Shown: positions 8,292 to 16,072 of the stretch, in pieces
Layout: each line of letters starts with the position of its first letter
Numbering within the stretch: position 1 is the first letter of the stretch
Assembly (NCBI GenBank): GCA_050633285.1
Contig: JBOEGG010000002.1
Location: 1 to 64,000 of the forward strand
Reading direction: 5' to 3'
Origin: UBA1672 sp050633285
GTDB lineage: Bacteria; Pseudomonadota; Alphaproteobacteria; Micavibrionales; Micavibrionaceae
DNA: 64,000 bases
The notes under the pieces: model-generated
Database searches by the model: none
Told to the model about the DNA's origin: nothing
What the model saw: only the letters and a program-made list of their open reading frames with translations
Program-made: the position numbers and the translations under genes

Positions 8292-8684
8292 ATGGCACAG
8301 GCATCTGTTAAAACAACTCCGGCACAGCGCCGTAGCTACAGAACACGTAATAAGATCCGCCGCGTTAATGTGGATCGTGTTAGCACGCGTGAAACGCGTC
8401 CACGTCTTTCTGTACACCGTACGGGTAAGCAAATTTATGCACAAATTATTTGTGACATTCAGGGCAAGACTTTGGCTTCTGCATCAACAATGGATAAAAG
8501 CTTGAAAGAAAAGCTGAAATCCGGTGCAAATAAAGAAGCAGCAAGCGAAGTTGGTAAGCTCATCGCTGAACGTGCGAAAAAAGCAGGTATAACAACAGTC
8601 GTATTTGATAGAGGTCGTTTTCTTTATCACGGTCGCATTAAGTCCCTTGCAGAAGGTGCACGCGACGGCGGTTTGAATTTTTAA
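8292..8684 (+). CDS. rplR: 50S ribosomal protein L18
   Basis: L18 (130 residues) binds 5S rRNA together with L5. The basic N-terminus is followed by RPRLSVHRTGKQIYAQIICD and the C-terminal GITTVVFDRGRFLYHGRIKSLAEGARDGGL, both conserved. It begins 12 bases after rplF with GGAAG upstream. Confidence 0.97.
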   Translation: MAQASVKTTPAQRRSYRTRNKIRRVNVDRVSTRETRPRLSVHRTGKQIYAQIICDIQGKTLASASTMDKSLKEKLKSGANKEAASEVGKLIAERAKKAGITTVVFDRGRFLYHGRIKSLAEGARDGGLNF

Positions 8685-8702
8685 AAAAAGGAATAATATA
8701 AA

Positions 8703-9275
8703 ATGGCACGTGGACAACAAGCTGAACAGCGTGGAAACGATCGCGATGAACCGGAATTTATTGAGCGTTTGGTTGGTATCAACCGCGTTGCAAAAGTTGT
8801 AAAAGGTGGACGTCGTTTTGGTTTTGCTGCACTCGTAATCGTTGGCGATGGTAAAGGTCGCGTTGGTTATGGTCACGGTAAAGCAAAGGAAGTTCCTGAA
8901 GCAATCAAGAAGGCTACAGATCAAGCGAAACGCAAAATGATCCGTGTTCCTTTACGTGAAGGCCGTACATTACACCATGATGTACATGGAAAAGACGGTG
9001 CAGGTAAAGTGTTCTTGCGCTCAGCACCTTCTGGTAAAGGTATTATTGCTGGTGGTCCGATGCGCGCTGTTTTTGAAGCACTTGGCGTTCAGGACATTGT
9101 TGCAAAAGCGATTGGCTCGAATAACCCATATAGCATGGTTAACGCGACATTTGCTGCGCTTCAAAATACACAAAGCCCAAGAAACGTTGCGGCACGTAGA
9201 AACAAAAAAGTAAGTGATATTGTTTCTAACCGTGAAGTGATGGCTGGTAGCACTATTGTTGAGACTGGCGAATAA
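8703..9275 (+). CDS. rpsE: 30S ribosomal protein S5
   Basis: S5 (190 residues) contributes to decoding accuracy and mRNA unwinding at the entry channel. The double-stranded RNA-binding fold is seen in FIERLVGINRVAKVVKGGRR and FAALVIVGDGKGRVGYGHGK, and the second domain in SAPSGKGIIAGGPMRAVFEALGV. Length is normal for the phylum. An AAAAAAAGGAA sequence precedes the start. Confidence 0.98.
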   Translation: MARGQQAEQRGNDRDEPEFIERLVGINRVAKVVKGGRRFGFAALVIVGDGKGRVGYGHGKAKEVPEAIKKATDQAKRKMIRVPLREGRTLHHDVHGKDGAGKVFLRSAPSGKGIIAGGPMRAVFEALGVQDIVAKAIGSNNPYSMVNATFAALQNTQSPRNVAARRNKKVSDIVSNREVMAGSTIVETGE

Positions 9276-9307
9276 GATCAGCAACTTGAGACTGAAGGAT
9301 TTAAGCT

Positions 9308-9688
9308 ATGGCTGAAGAAGAAAACAAAACAAAAAAAGCACCTGCAAAGAAGGCTGCTCCTAAGAAAACAGTAGAAAAAAAGGAAACTGCCAAGAAAGCA
9401 GCTCCTAAAAAGACTGCTGCGAAAAAGGATGCTCCAAAAGCTGCTGCTAAAAAAGAGACAGCAAAAAAGGCTCCGGCTAAAAAAGCTGCTCCTAAGAAAA
9501 CAGCTGGTAAGACAGTACGTGTTACACAAATTGGTTCACCGATTGGTCGCCAAGGATATCAACGTGCAACACTTATTGGTTTAGGCTTGAATAAAATGCA
9601 CCGTACACGTGAGCTTGAAGATACACCATCAGTACGCGGCATGATTAATAAAGTAAGTCATCTTGTTAAAGTTGAAGATGCAGCATAG
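9308..9688 (+). CDS. rpmD: 50S ribosomal protein L30 with long Lys/Ala-rich N-terminal extension
   Basis: The last 60 or so residues are a normal L30 (KTVRVTQIGSPIGRQGYQRA, then LIGLGLNKMHRTRELEDTPS and a conserved MINKVSHLVKV end). L30 is usually about 60 residues; here 126 residues are encoded because roughly 65 residues of Lys/Ala/Pro repeats (AKKAAPKK, AKKETAKKAP) come first. ATG 9308 has a GAAGGA site at the right distance and no ATG lies near the L30 core, so the extension should be translated. The repeat type is the same as in the S17 tail, which argues for a shared function or recent spread of one repeat. Confidence 0.94.
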   Translation: MAEEENKTKKAPAKKAAPKKTVEKKETAKKAAPKKTAAKKDAPKAAAKKETAKKAPAKKAAPKKTAGKTVRVTQIGSPIGRQGYQRATLIGLGLNKMHRTRELEDTPSVRGMINKVSHLVKVEDAA

Positions 9689-9701
9689 GAAGGATTAGGC
9701 G

Positions 9702-10199
9702 ATGAAACTGAATGAGTTGAAGCCCAAAGAAGGCTCTATAAAAAACCGTACACGCGTAGGCCGTGGTATTGGATCTGGTAAAGGTAAAACTTGTGGATCT
9801 GGTCAAAAAGGTCAGAAGTCACGTTCTGGTGTTGCGATTAAAGGTTTTGAAGGCGGTCAAATGCCTTTGTACCAACGCTTACCAAAAGTTGGTTTCCGTA
9901 ATACACAATTCGCAACGAACTTGGCTGAGTTAACACTTGGTAAGTTACAAGAAGCGATCGACAACAAAAAACTCGACATCAAAAAAGAAATTGATGAAGA
10001 TGCTTTGATTGCTGCCGGTGTTGTACGTCGTAAACTTGATGGTATTAAGATTTTAGTGAAAGGTGACTTTAAATCTAAAGTTAACCTGAAAGTGACAAAA
10101 ATCTCTAAAGGCGCACAAGAGCAAGTTGAAAAAGCAGGCGGTAAAGTTGAGCTTATTGTTCGTGAAATAGCCCCGGTTAAGAAGCGCGGCGAAAAATAA
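9702..10199 (+). CDS. rplO: 50S ribosomal protein L15
   Basis: L15 (165 residues) is a late assembly protein with an extended N-terminus rich in Gly and basic residues: GRGIGSGKGKTCGSGQKGQ, then SRSGVAIKGFEGGQMPLYQR and LPKVGFRN. These are characteristic. An AGGAAGGA site precedes it. A terminator directly follows, so this is the last gene of the spc transcript here rather than secY. Confidence 0.97.
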   Translation: MKLNELKPKEGSIKNRTRVGRGIGSGKGKTCGSGQKGQKSRSGVAIKGFEGGQMPLYQRLPKVGFRNTQFATNLAELTLGKLQEAIDNKKLDIKKEIDEDALIAAGVVRRKLDGIKILVKGDFKSKVNLKVTKISKGAQEQVEKAGGKVELIVREIAPVKKRGEK

Positions 10200-10224
10200 T
10201 TGCCCGATAATATGACCGAATTGA

Positions 10225-10258
10225 AAAAGCCTCCATTATTGGGGGCTTCTTTATTTTG
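10225..10258 (+). terminator. Rho-independent terminator after rplO
   Basis: Arms AAGCCTCC (10227-10234) and GGGGGCTT (10241-10248) pair with one G-T wobble around a six-base loop, followed by CTTTATTTT. It ends the long ribosomal transcript before the next promoter. Confidence 0.85.
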
Positions 10259-10284
10259 ACATTACGTGTTTCTATGGTTAGAAT
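10256..10284 (+). promoter_or_regulatory. Strong sigma-70 type promoter for the HExxH protein gene
   Basis: TTGACA at 10256-10261, a 17-base spacer and TAGAAT at 10279-10284 match the consensus at 11 of 12 positions. It overlaps the T-run of the rplO terminator and lies about 30 bases before ATG 10315, so the next gene is an independent transcription unit. Confidence 0.75.
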
Positions 10285-10314
10285 TACCACAACTAAACTC
10301 TCTGAGTGTGATAG

Positions 10315-11034
10315 ATGACATACCGTATTTTAAAAACGCTTTCCCTTTTTACATTATTTACCGCAACGACTTTCATATTTAGTACGAGTGCGTACGCCTA
10401 TGCAGATCGTTGCCCTAGACAACAAGTAAAGACCTTTATCAAAGCAAAACGCAATAAAACGCAATTTTTTCATAGTTCTATTCAGGGTATAAACGATTAT
10501 TTGAATGAGCATAATGTACTCGCATTTGTTCAAAACCCTCTTAGTATTGAACTGCGGTATAATTTTAGAACAGAGGAAATTGCACCAGGGCGTTTTTGTG
10601 TCATGTTAGATGGCGTTAAAGCGCATTACATCGCCTCTCCGCGTATCGTAATGCCGAGTAACTTTTCAAGAAGAAGTTGCGAGTATAAAATTATTCTTAA
10701 GCACGAAAAAAGACATTTGAAGGTTCATTATGACTATCATGATAGAAGTGTAGGGAAATACGAAACGTTCTTGGGGCGTATTGCGCGTGCTGTACCTGTG
10801 TCTCCGGTTATAAGAACTCAGGAAGAACAGCAAGAAGTTGAAAACATGGTCGCAAATTACTTTGCGAAGGAGTTTTACACGCAGGTGAATAAATCCATTA
10901 ATGAGATGTATAAGCTGCAAGGCAAAATTGACAGCCCGCAGGAATATCTCTATACGGGACGTAAAATTGACAGATGCTCTGCCAAAGAAAACAATGAACG
11001 TCAGCAAAATGGTAAGGTTTTTTATGATCGTTAA
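10315..11034 (+). CDS. Exported protein with HExxH zinc-metallopeptidase-like motif
   Basis: The 239-residue product begins with a clear Sec signal peptide (hydrophobic core about residues 9-22, likely cleavage after SAYA near residue 28). Residues 130-134 read HEKRH, a perfect HExxH zinc motif, followed by H138 and D140 in HLKVHYDYHD, with the upstream segment SCEYKIILKH hydrophobic as expected for the active-site helix. Four Cys residues (about 33, 95, 122, 216) could form periplasmic disulfides. I do not recognise a named family; secreted DUF922-like putative peptidases have a comparable layout. It has its own promoter and lies between rplO and secY, where a gene is not normally found. Function is unknown; a periplasmic peptidase is an inference from the motif. 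Confidence 0.75.
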   Translation: MTYRILKTLSLFTLFTATTFIFSTSAYAYADRCPRQQVKTFIKAKRNKTQFFHSSIQGINDYLNEHNVLAFVQNPLSIELRYNFRTEEIAPGRFCVMLDGVKAHYIASPRIVMPSNFSRRSCEYKIILKHEKRHLKVHYDYHDRSVGKYETFLGRIARAVPVSPVIRTQEEQQEVENMVANYFAKEFYTQVNKSINEMYKLQGKIDSPQEYLYTGRKIDRCSAKENNERQQNGKVFYDR

Positions 11035-11131
11035 GGAATAGCATTCCTGAGTGCTGCACCAAGTTAAAGCTATATACATCGTTTTATATCCATAAATATC
11101 TGATTTGATTCTTATTTTCTTATGATAGGGC

Positions 11132-11160
11132 TTGTTTCATCGGTTAGTTTTCTTTATGAA
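11132..11160 (+). promoter_or_regulatory. Possible promoter for secY-adk
   Basis: TTGTTT (11132-11137), 17 bases, TATGAA (11155-11160). The match is moderate (7 of 12), but secY needs a new promoter because a terminator and a separate gene intervene after rplO. Confidence 0.35.
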
Positions 11161-11204
11161 TCACTGGTCAAGTTTCTATATGAGTAAGAATAAGGATTGA
11201 GAAT

Positions 11205-12557
11205 ATGGCCTCTGCCGTGGAACAGCTCGCTCGAAATGCTAATTGGGGTGCTCTTGCAAAAGCAACTGAGCTAAAACAACGCATATTATTCGTGTTGGGT
11301 GCACTACTTGTTTATCGTTTAGGAACATATATCCCTGTCCCGGGAATTGACCCTGCCGTTTGGAATGACATTTTCTCCCAAACAACAAAGGGCGGTGGTA
11401 TTTTAAACACACTGAATATGTTCTCTGGTGGTGCGTTATCACGTATGACGATCTTCTCATTGAATATTATGCCCTACATTTCGGCGTCTATTATCATGCA
11501 ACTTGCAACGGCTATGTCGCCGAAGCTTGAAGAAATGAAAAAAGAGGGCGAAGTCGGCCGTATGAAGATTAACCAATATACGCGCTATTTGACCGTATTA
11601 TTAGCAACTGTTCAAGGCTACGGCTTGGCTGTTGGTTTAGAGGCTATGAGCGGTGCAGGCGGTGCTTCCGTTGTTATTGACCCCGGTCTTTTCTTCCGTA
11701 TTTCAACAGTTGTAACGATTGTTGGTGGTACAGTATTCCTAATGTGGTTGGGTGAGCAGATAACAAGTCGCGGTGTCGGGAATGGTATCTCTTTAATTAT
11801 CTTTGCGGGTATCGTTGCAGAATTTCCGCGCGCTGTGGCGACGACTTTGGAACTATCTTCTACTGGTGCGATTAGTGGGGCAATGTTGCTCTTCCTCGCT
11901 GTAATGGTTATTTCCGTGATCGCGTTGATCGTGTTTGTTGAACGCGCACAGCGCCGCGTTGTTGTACAATACCCGAAACGTCAGGCCGGCAATCAAATGA
12001 GTGCAGGGCAGACGAACCATATTCCGTTAAAGCTGAATACGGCAGGGGTTATTCCGCCGATCTTTGCATCTTCTTTATTGTTACTACCATTAACAATCGT
12101 GAACTTTGCGGGAGCAGGCGGGAATGAGTTTCTATCTGAAATTTCACGCCACTTATCAAACGGACAGCCTGTCTATATGGCTTTATATGGTTTGTTAATT
12201 GTATTTTTCTGTTTCTTCTACACTGCAATTGTATTCAATCCAGAGGAAAATGCAGAAATGCTTCGTAAGTATGGGGGCTTTATACCTGGGATACGTCCGG
12301 GGAAAAATACCGCGGATTATTTAGACTTTGTACTGACAAGGATCAGTGTTATCGGTGCATTATATCTGGTATTTATCTGTTTATTGCCTGAATTTTTGAT
12401 TGCGAAATATAGTATGCCCTTTTACTTTGGTGGGACTAGCCTTCTCATTGTTGTCAGTGTAACAATGGATACTGTCGCGCAAATTCATTCACATTTGATT
12501 GCGCACCAGTATGAAGGACTTGTTAAACGTACCAAATTACGTGGCAAACGTAGATAG
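11205..12557 (+). CDS. secY: Protein translocase subunit SecY
   Basis: SecY (450 residues, ten membrane segments) is the channel of the Sec translocon in the inner membrane. Diagnostic segments are RIFVxG-type first membrane helix after KATELKQRILFVLGALLVYR, YIPVPGIDP, LNIMPYISASIIMQL, the cytoplasmic loop VEGRAQ-like region ERAQRRVVVQYPKRQ, and RGVGNGISLIIFAGI. An AAGGATTGAG site precedes ATG 11205. It heads a two-gene unit with adk. Confidence 0.97.
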   Translation: MASAVEQLARNANWGALAKATELKQRILFVLGALLVYRLGTYIPVPGIDPAVWNDIFSQTTKGGGILNTLNMFSGGALSRMTIFSLNIMPYISASIIMQLATAMSPKLEEMKKEGEVGRMKINQYTRYLTVLLATVQGYGLAVGLEAMSGAGGASVVIDPGLFFRISTVVTIVGGTVFLMWLGEQITSRGVGNGISLIIFAGIVAEFPRAVATTLELSSTGAISGAMLLFLAVMVISVIALIVFVERAQRRVVVQYPKRQAGNQMSAGQTNHIPLKLNTAGVIPPIFASSLLLLPLTIVNFAGAGGNEFLSEISRHLSNGQPVYMALYGLLIVFFCFFYTAIVFNPEENAEMLRKYGGFIPGIRPGKNTADYLDFVLTRISVIGALYLVFICLLPEFLIAKYSMPFYFGGTSLLIVVSVTMDTVAQIHSHLIAHQYEGLVKRTKLRGKRR

Positions 12558-12563
12558 GAGAGA

Positions 12564-13136
12564 ATGAATATGAACATAATTATGTTTGGCCCGCCCGGAG
12601 CAGGTAAGGGAACACAAGCGGTACGCTTGCAAGAAAAATATAAGATTAAACAGCTCTCTACAGGAGATATGTTGCGTGCAGAAGTCGCAAGCGAAAGTGA
12701 GCTTGGTAACACGCTAAAAGCAATTATGGATGCAGGTGAACTCGTTTCTGACGATATTATCGTTGAATTGATTGGGAATTGTATCAGCGAGCCTGAGTGT
12801 GAACGTGGGTTTATCCTTGATGGTTTTCCGCGCACAGTGCCGCAAGCCGAGGCGTTAGATGAAATGCTAACACACATGGCGCGTACGATTGAGCATGTGA
12901 TTGTTCTTGAAGTTGATAACGGTATCCTGCTTGAACGTATTCAACAACGCTCGGCCGAAACTGATGGCGCACGTGCAGATGATAATGAGGCTGTTTTAAA
13001 GAACCGTCTTGAAGTATATGAAAATCAAACAGCACCCTTACTCCCTTATTATCAGGGAAGAGGCGTTCTAAGGCGCGTTGATGGTATGCAGCCGATTGAT
13101 GAGGTAACAGCCCAAATCGAAAAAATATTCGAATAA
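12564..13136 (+). CDS. adk: Adenylate kinase
   Basis: Adk (190 residues) interconverts ATP, AMP and ADP in the cytoplasm. The P-loop GPPGAGKGTQ is at about residues 9-18, the AMP-binding part LSTGDMLRAEV follows, and FILDGFPRTVPQAEAL is the family signature. The LID is the short type without zinc cysteines (after RSAETDGARADDN). ATG 12564 and ATG 12570 are both possible; AGGAGAG upstream favours either. The adk gene behind secY is the common order. Confidence 0.96.
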   Translation: MNMNIIMFGPPGAGKGTQAVRLQEKYKIKQLSTGDMLRAEVASESELGNTLKAIMDAGELVSDDIIVELIGNCISEPECERGFILDGFPRTVPQAEALDEMLTHMARTIEHVIVLEVDNGILLERIQQRSAETDGARADDNEAVLKNRLEVYENQTAPLLPYYQGRGVLRRVDGMQPIDEVTAQIEKIFE

Positions 13137-13179
13137 TCACGAAAAAACGCAATTATTTTCGATTAGACATATAATTTTA

Positions 13180-13213
13180 TTGACGCGCGCATTGTAATTC
13201 CTATAATGCGCGC
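13180..13213 (+). promoter_or_regulatory. Strong promoter of the rpsM-rpsK-rpoA-rplQ operon with embedded inverted repeat
   Basis: TTGACG (13180-13185), a 16-base spacer and TATAAT (13202-13207) form a near-consensus sigma-70 promoter. A perfect 9-bp inverted repeat, GCGCGCATT (13185-13193) and AATGCGCGC (13205-13213), spans the spacer and the -10 box. Such placement is typical of an operator, or may simply affect DNA opening. Confidence 0.8.
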
Positions 13214-13393
13214 ATCTTTATGTCTTAATCTAAGGGGTGCCTGTGGTTTCTACAGCATACGTTGGATGACAAAAAGATAAGTAGTTTACAAACTGGCGCA
13301 GCAAAAGTGTAACGAACGGAGCTGTATACGGTTTGGTGAAAGCATACTAGGCAATGGTTGTCTGTAGCTTTAGAAAATTGGAAGGAAAAATAA
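13214..13393 (+). promoter_or_regulatory. Long 5' leader upstream of rpsM
   Basis: Transcription from the promoter above would give a leader of about 175 bases before ATG 13394. E. coli has a structured alpha-operon leader bound by S4, but rpsD is not in this operon and I cannot show a conserved pseudoknot here. Short complementary segments (GTATAC near 13325 and GCATAC near 13342) could pair. Confidence 0.35.
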
Positions 13394-13765
13394 ATGGCTC
13401 GTATTGCTGGGGTAAACATACCCGACAACAAACGTGTTCCGATTGCTTTGACATATATTCATGGCATTGGTACCACAACAGCATTCAAAATCTGTGAAAA
13501 ACTAAAGATCGATGTTCAACTCCGTATGGGGCAAGCGGACGATGAGACGCTAAACGCTATTCGTGCAGAAATCGATACTGATGCTTATAAGATTGAAGGG
13601 GATCTTCGTCGTGAGATTTCAATGAATATCAAGCGTTTGATGGATATGAAATGTTACCGTGGTCTTCGCCACAGAAATGGTCTGCCTGTACGTGGACAAA
13701 ACACACGCGTTAATGCGCGTACACGTAAAGGTCCTGCAAGACCTATCGCTGGTAAGAAGAAGTAA
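13394..13765 (+). CDS. rpsM: 30S ribosomal protein S13
   Basis: S13 (123 residues) forms intersubunit bridges and contacts P-site tRNA. MARIAGVNIPDNKRVPIALT, YIHGIGTTTAFKICEKL (helix-hairpin-helix) and the basic C-terminus RGLRHRNGLPVRGQNTRVNA are conserved. GGAAGGAAAA precedes the start. It opens the alpha operon. Confidence 0.98.
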   Translation: MARIAGVNIPDNKRVPIALTYIHGIGTTTAFKICEKLKIDVQLRMGQADDETLNAIRAEIDTDAYKIEGDLRREISMNIKRLMDMKCYRGLRHRNGLPVRGQNTRVNARTRKGPARPIAGKKK

Positions 13766-13779
13766 GGAGGGCTTGAAAA

Positions 13780-14163
13780 ATGGCTAAGCCAAAGAGTAAG
13801 AAAAAAGAAAAGAAGAATATCGTATCCGGTATTGTTCACGTGAATTCTACATTTAACAACACACTTGTTACAATCTCTGATGAACAAGGTAACGTTGTTT
13901 CATGGTCTTCATCAGGTATGATGGGCTTTAAAGGCTCTCGTAAATCAACACCATATGCTTCGCAGGTTGCTGCGGAAGATGCTGGTCGTAAGGCACAGGA
14001 ACATGGCATGAAGGAACTTGACGTTCGCGTTAAAGGTCCTGGTTCAGGTCGTGAATCTGCATTGCGCGCATTACAGGCAATTGGTTTTACAATTAAGTCT
14101 ATTAAAGACATTACACCAATTCCACATAATGGATGTCGTCCACCAAAGCGCCGTCGCGTATAA
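13780..14163 (+). CDS. rpsK: 30S ribosomal protein S11
   Basis: S11 (127 residues) is part of the 30S platform and the mRNA exit region. HVNSTFNNTLVTISDEQGN, GFKGSRKSTPYASQVAAEDA and the end DITPIPHNGCRPPKRRRV identify it. A strong GGAGG site lies before the ATG. Confidence 0.98.
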   Translation: MAKPKSKKKEKKNIVSGIVHVNSTFNNTLVTISDEQGNVVSWSSSGMMGFKGSRKSTPYASQVAAEDAGRKAQEHGMKELDVRVKGPGSGRESALRALQAIGFTIKSIKDITPIPHNGCRPPKRRRV

Positions 14164-14186
14164 TTGGTCTGAACGATCTTAAGTTC

Positions 14187-14257
14187 TTGATTGCTCCGCC
14201 ATGGGGGTGGGGCATCAATTAACCGAGAGCGTTATGCTCTAGCAAGAGGCCGGTTAA
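14187..14257 (+). other. Two adjacent hairpins in the rpsK-rpoA spacer
   Basis: Hairpin 1 (14187-14218) pairs TTGAT with ATCAA and then GCTCCGCC with GGTGGGGC around a 5-base loop, with one bulged T. Hairpin 2 (14219-14257) has outer arms TTAACCG (14219-14225) and CGGTTAA (14251-14257) and a nested AGAGC/GCTCT stem (14226-14240). Neither is followed by a T-run. They could slow polymerase, protect mRNA or bind a regulator. Confidence 0.6.
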
Positions 14258-14287
14258 GAGCCGGATGAAGTGAAAAGGAAATTTTTA

Positions 14288-15304
14288 ATGATACAGAAAA
14301 ACTGGCAAGAGCTTATTAAGCCACAAAAAATGGAAGTTGTAGAAACGGGCCTTAGAAATACTGGTCGCGTTGTTGCAGAACCATTAGAGCGTGGATTTGG
14401 TCTTACACTTGGAAATGCAGTACGTCGTATTTTGCTCTCTTCTTTGCAAGGTGCTGCGGTAACAGCAGTTCAAATTGATGGTGTTCTACACGAATTCTCA
14501 TCTGTTGAAGGTGTTCGTGAAGATGTAACAGACATTATTCTAAATCTAAAGGCTTTGGCTGTGCGTATGCACGCAGAAGGCCCACGTAAGATGCGTCTTG
14601 TTGCAGAAGGTCCATGTGAAGTAACAGCAGCACAAATCGAAGCTGGTGCAGATATTGAAATCATGAACCCTGACTTAATCATTTGTACCTTGGATAAAGG
14701 CGCAAAATTGAACATGGAAATGACGGTTGATACAGGTAAGGGCTATCGCCCGGCTGCGCAAAACCGTCCGGAAGATTGCCCAGTAGGCATGATCCCGATC
14801 GATTCTGTATTCTCACCTGTTCGTAAAGTAACATATGAAGTAACAGATACACGTGTTGGTCAGATCACTGATTATGATAAATTGACAATGACAATTGAAA
14901 CAAACGGCGTTATCACTCCGGAAGATTCTGTTGCCTTGGCTGCGCGTATTATGCAAGACCAGTTGCAAGTCTTCGTAAACTTCGATGATCCTGAAGAGGA
15001 AAAAGAGAAGGAAGAAGAAGCTGAATTGCCATATAACAAGAATTTACTTCGTAAAGTTGAAGAACTTGAGCTTTCTGTACGTTCTGCGAACTGCTTGAAG
15101 AACGATAATATTCTTTATATCGGTGATCTTGTTCAAAAATCCGAAAGCGATATGCTTCGTACGCCGAACTTCGGTCGTAAGTCTCTTAACGAGATTAAAG
15201 AAGTGCTACAGACTATGGGCTTGTATCTTGGTATGCAAGTTGAAGGCTGGCCGCCGGAAAATATTGAAGAGCTTGCAAAGAAGCTTGACGATCAACAGTT
15301 CTAA
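14288..15304 (+). CDS. rpoA: DNA-directed RNA polymerase alpha subunit
   Basis: I start at ATG 14288 (AAAAGGA site 8 bases upstream) rather than the in-frame GTG 14270, giving 338 residues. The N-terminal domain has RVVAEPLERGFGLTLGNAVRR and SSVEGVREDVTDIILNLK, which dimerise and assemble beta and beta'. After an acidic linker (EEEKEKEEEAELPYN) comes the C-terminal domain, with LSVRSANCLKNDNI and TPNFGRKSLNEIKEVL, which binds UP elements and activators. Confidence 0.98.
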   Translation: MIQKNWQELIKPQKMEVVETGLRNTGRVVAEPLERGFGLTLGNAVRRILLSSLQGAAVTAVQIDGVLHEFSSVEGVREDVTDIILNLKALAVRMHAEGPRKMRLVAEGPCEVTAAQIEAGADIEIMNPDLIICTLDKGAKLNMEMTVDTGKGYRPAAQNRPEDCPVGMIPIDSVFSPVRKVTYEVTDTRVGQITDYDKLTMTIETNGVITPEDSVALAARIMQDQLQVFVNFDDPEEEKEKEEEAELPYNKNLLRKVEELELSVRSANCLKNDNILYIGDLVQKSESDMLRTPNFGRKSLNEIKEVLQTMGLYLGMQVEGWPPENIEELAKKLDDQQF

Positions 15305-15331
15305 GAACTGCGAAGCGTTTATTAGGAATTC

Positions 15332-15365
15332 TCTTAAGTCCGGTGTTATCGGGCTTAAGATTTTA
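15332..15365 (+). terminator. Terminator-like or attenuator hairpin between rpoA and rplQ
   Basis: CTTAAGTCCG (15333-15342) pairs with CGGGCTTAAG (15350-15359), one wobble, loop of seven, followed by ATTTT. rplQ continues downstream with no evident promoter, so this may partly terminate and lower L17 expression relative to alpha, or protect the rpoA 3' end. Confidence 0.45.
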
Positions 15366-15502
15366 AAAGAGGGCATAGGGCCTTCGCATCATATGTAACA
15401 CGGCTCGAAAGATGGGTTAGTAACACATGATTAAGACCATGGGTATTCTAAAGTGGAAGCCCGTAGATATAAGGCGCGGTGCGCCAGGAAAGGAAAGTTG
15501 TT

Positions 15503-15958
15503 ATGAAACATCGTATCAAACAACGTAAACTAAATAGAACCACAAGCCACCGTAAGGCTATGCTTGCGAATATGGCTGCTTCTCTTGTTAAGCATGAGCA
15601 GATTGTAACAACATTGCCAAAGGCGAAGGAACTGCGTCCATATGTTGAAAAGTTAATCACAATGGGTAAGCAGGCTTCTGCAAATCCTGAAAAAGCTGTT
15701 TCAAAGCGTCGTCAGGCAATCTCAAAGATGCGTGATGAAGCACAAGTTAAGAAGATCTTTGATGTTCTTGCAGAGCGTTATGAAGATCGTCCGGGCGGTT
15801 ATGTTCGCGTTCTTAAAGCTGGTTTCCGTTATGGTGACTCTGCGCCAATGGCTATTATTGAGCTTGTTGATCGTGACGAAGCTGCAAAAGGCTTGGATTC
15901 CGGACCGGTTCAGTTTGATGAATATGCGGATGAAGAGAAGGCAGTTGCTGCCGGATAA
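15503..15958 (+). CDS. rplQ: 50S ribosomal protein L17
   Basis: L17 lies near the exit tunnel. The start at ATG 15503 gives the family N-terminus MKHRIKQRKLNRTTSHRKAM and has an AGGAAAGGAAAG site; the frame is open upstream but unrelated in sequence. SLVKHEQIVTTLPKAKELRP and GGYVRVLKAGFRYGDSAPMA are conserved. The 151-residue length includes an acidic C-terminal extension, common in alphaproteobacteria. Confidence 0.97.
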   Translation: MKHRIKQRKLNRTTSHRKAMLANMAASLVKHEQIVTTLPKAKELRPYVEKLITMGKQASANPEKAVSKRRQAISKMRDEAQVKKIFDVLAERYEDRPGGYVRVLKAGFRYGDSAPMAIIELVDRDEAAKGLDSGPVQFDEYADEEKAVAAG

Positions 15959-15985
15959 TCCATCCGTACAATCAAAATTCTTGAA

Positions 15986-16017
15986 GCAGCTCCTGTAATG
16001 CGGGGGCTGTTTTTTTA
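15986..16017 (+). terminator. Rho-independent terminator after rplQ
   Basis: GCAGCTCC pairs with GGGGGCTGT-side arm (one wobble) around a nine-base loop and is followed by seven Ts. It ends the alpha operon. Confidence 0.85.
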
Positions 16018-16072
16018 TTGCGGAAAGAGGGAGGGCTAGGCTAGTCTGCACTTATAAAAATAAGAGAGACAT

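Noticed and set aside
10315..11034. HExxH gene as a fragment of a mobile element
   Set aside because: No terminal repeats, transposase, integrase or target duplications were visible around it.
15390..15440. GTAACA sequences before rplQ as ECF promoters
   Set aside because: No CGAA occurs 16 bases downstream of either GTAACA; the match is only to the -35 half.
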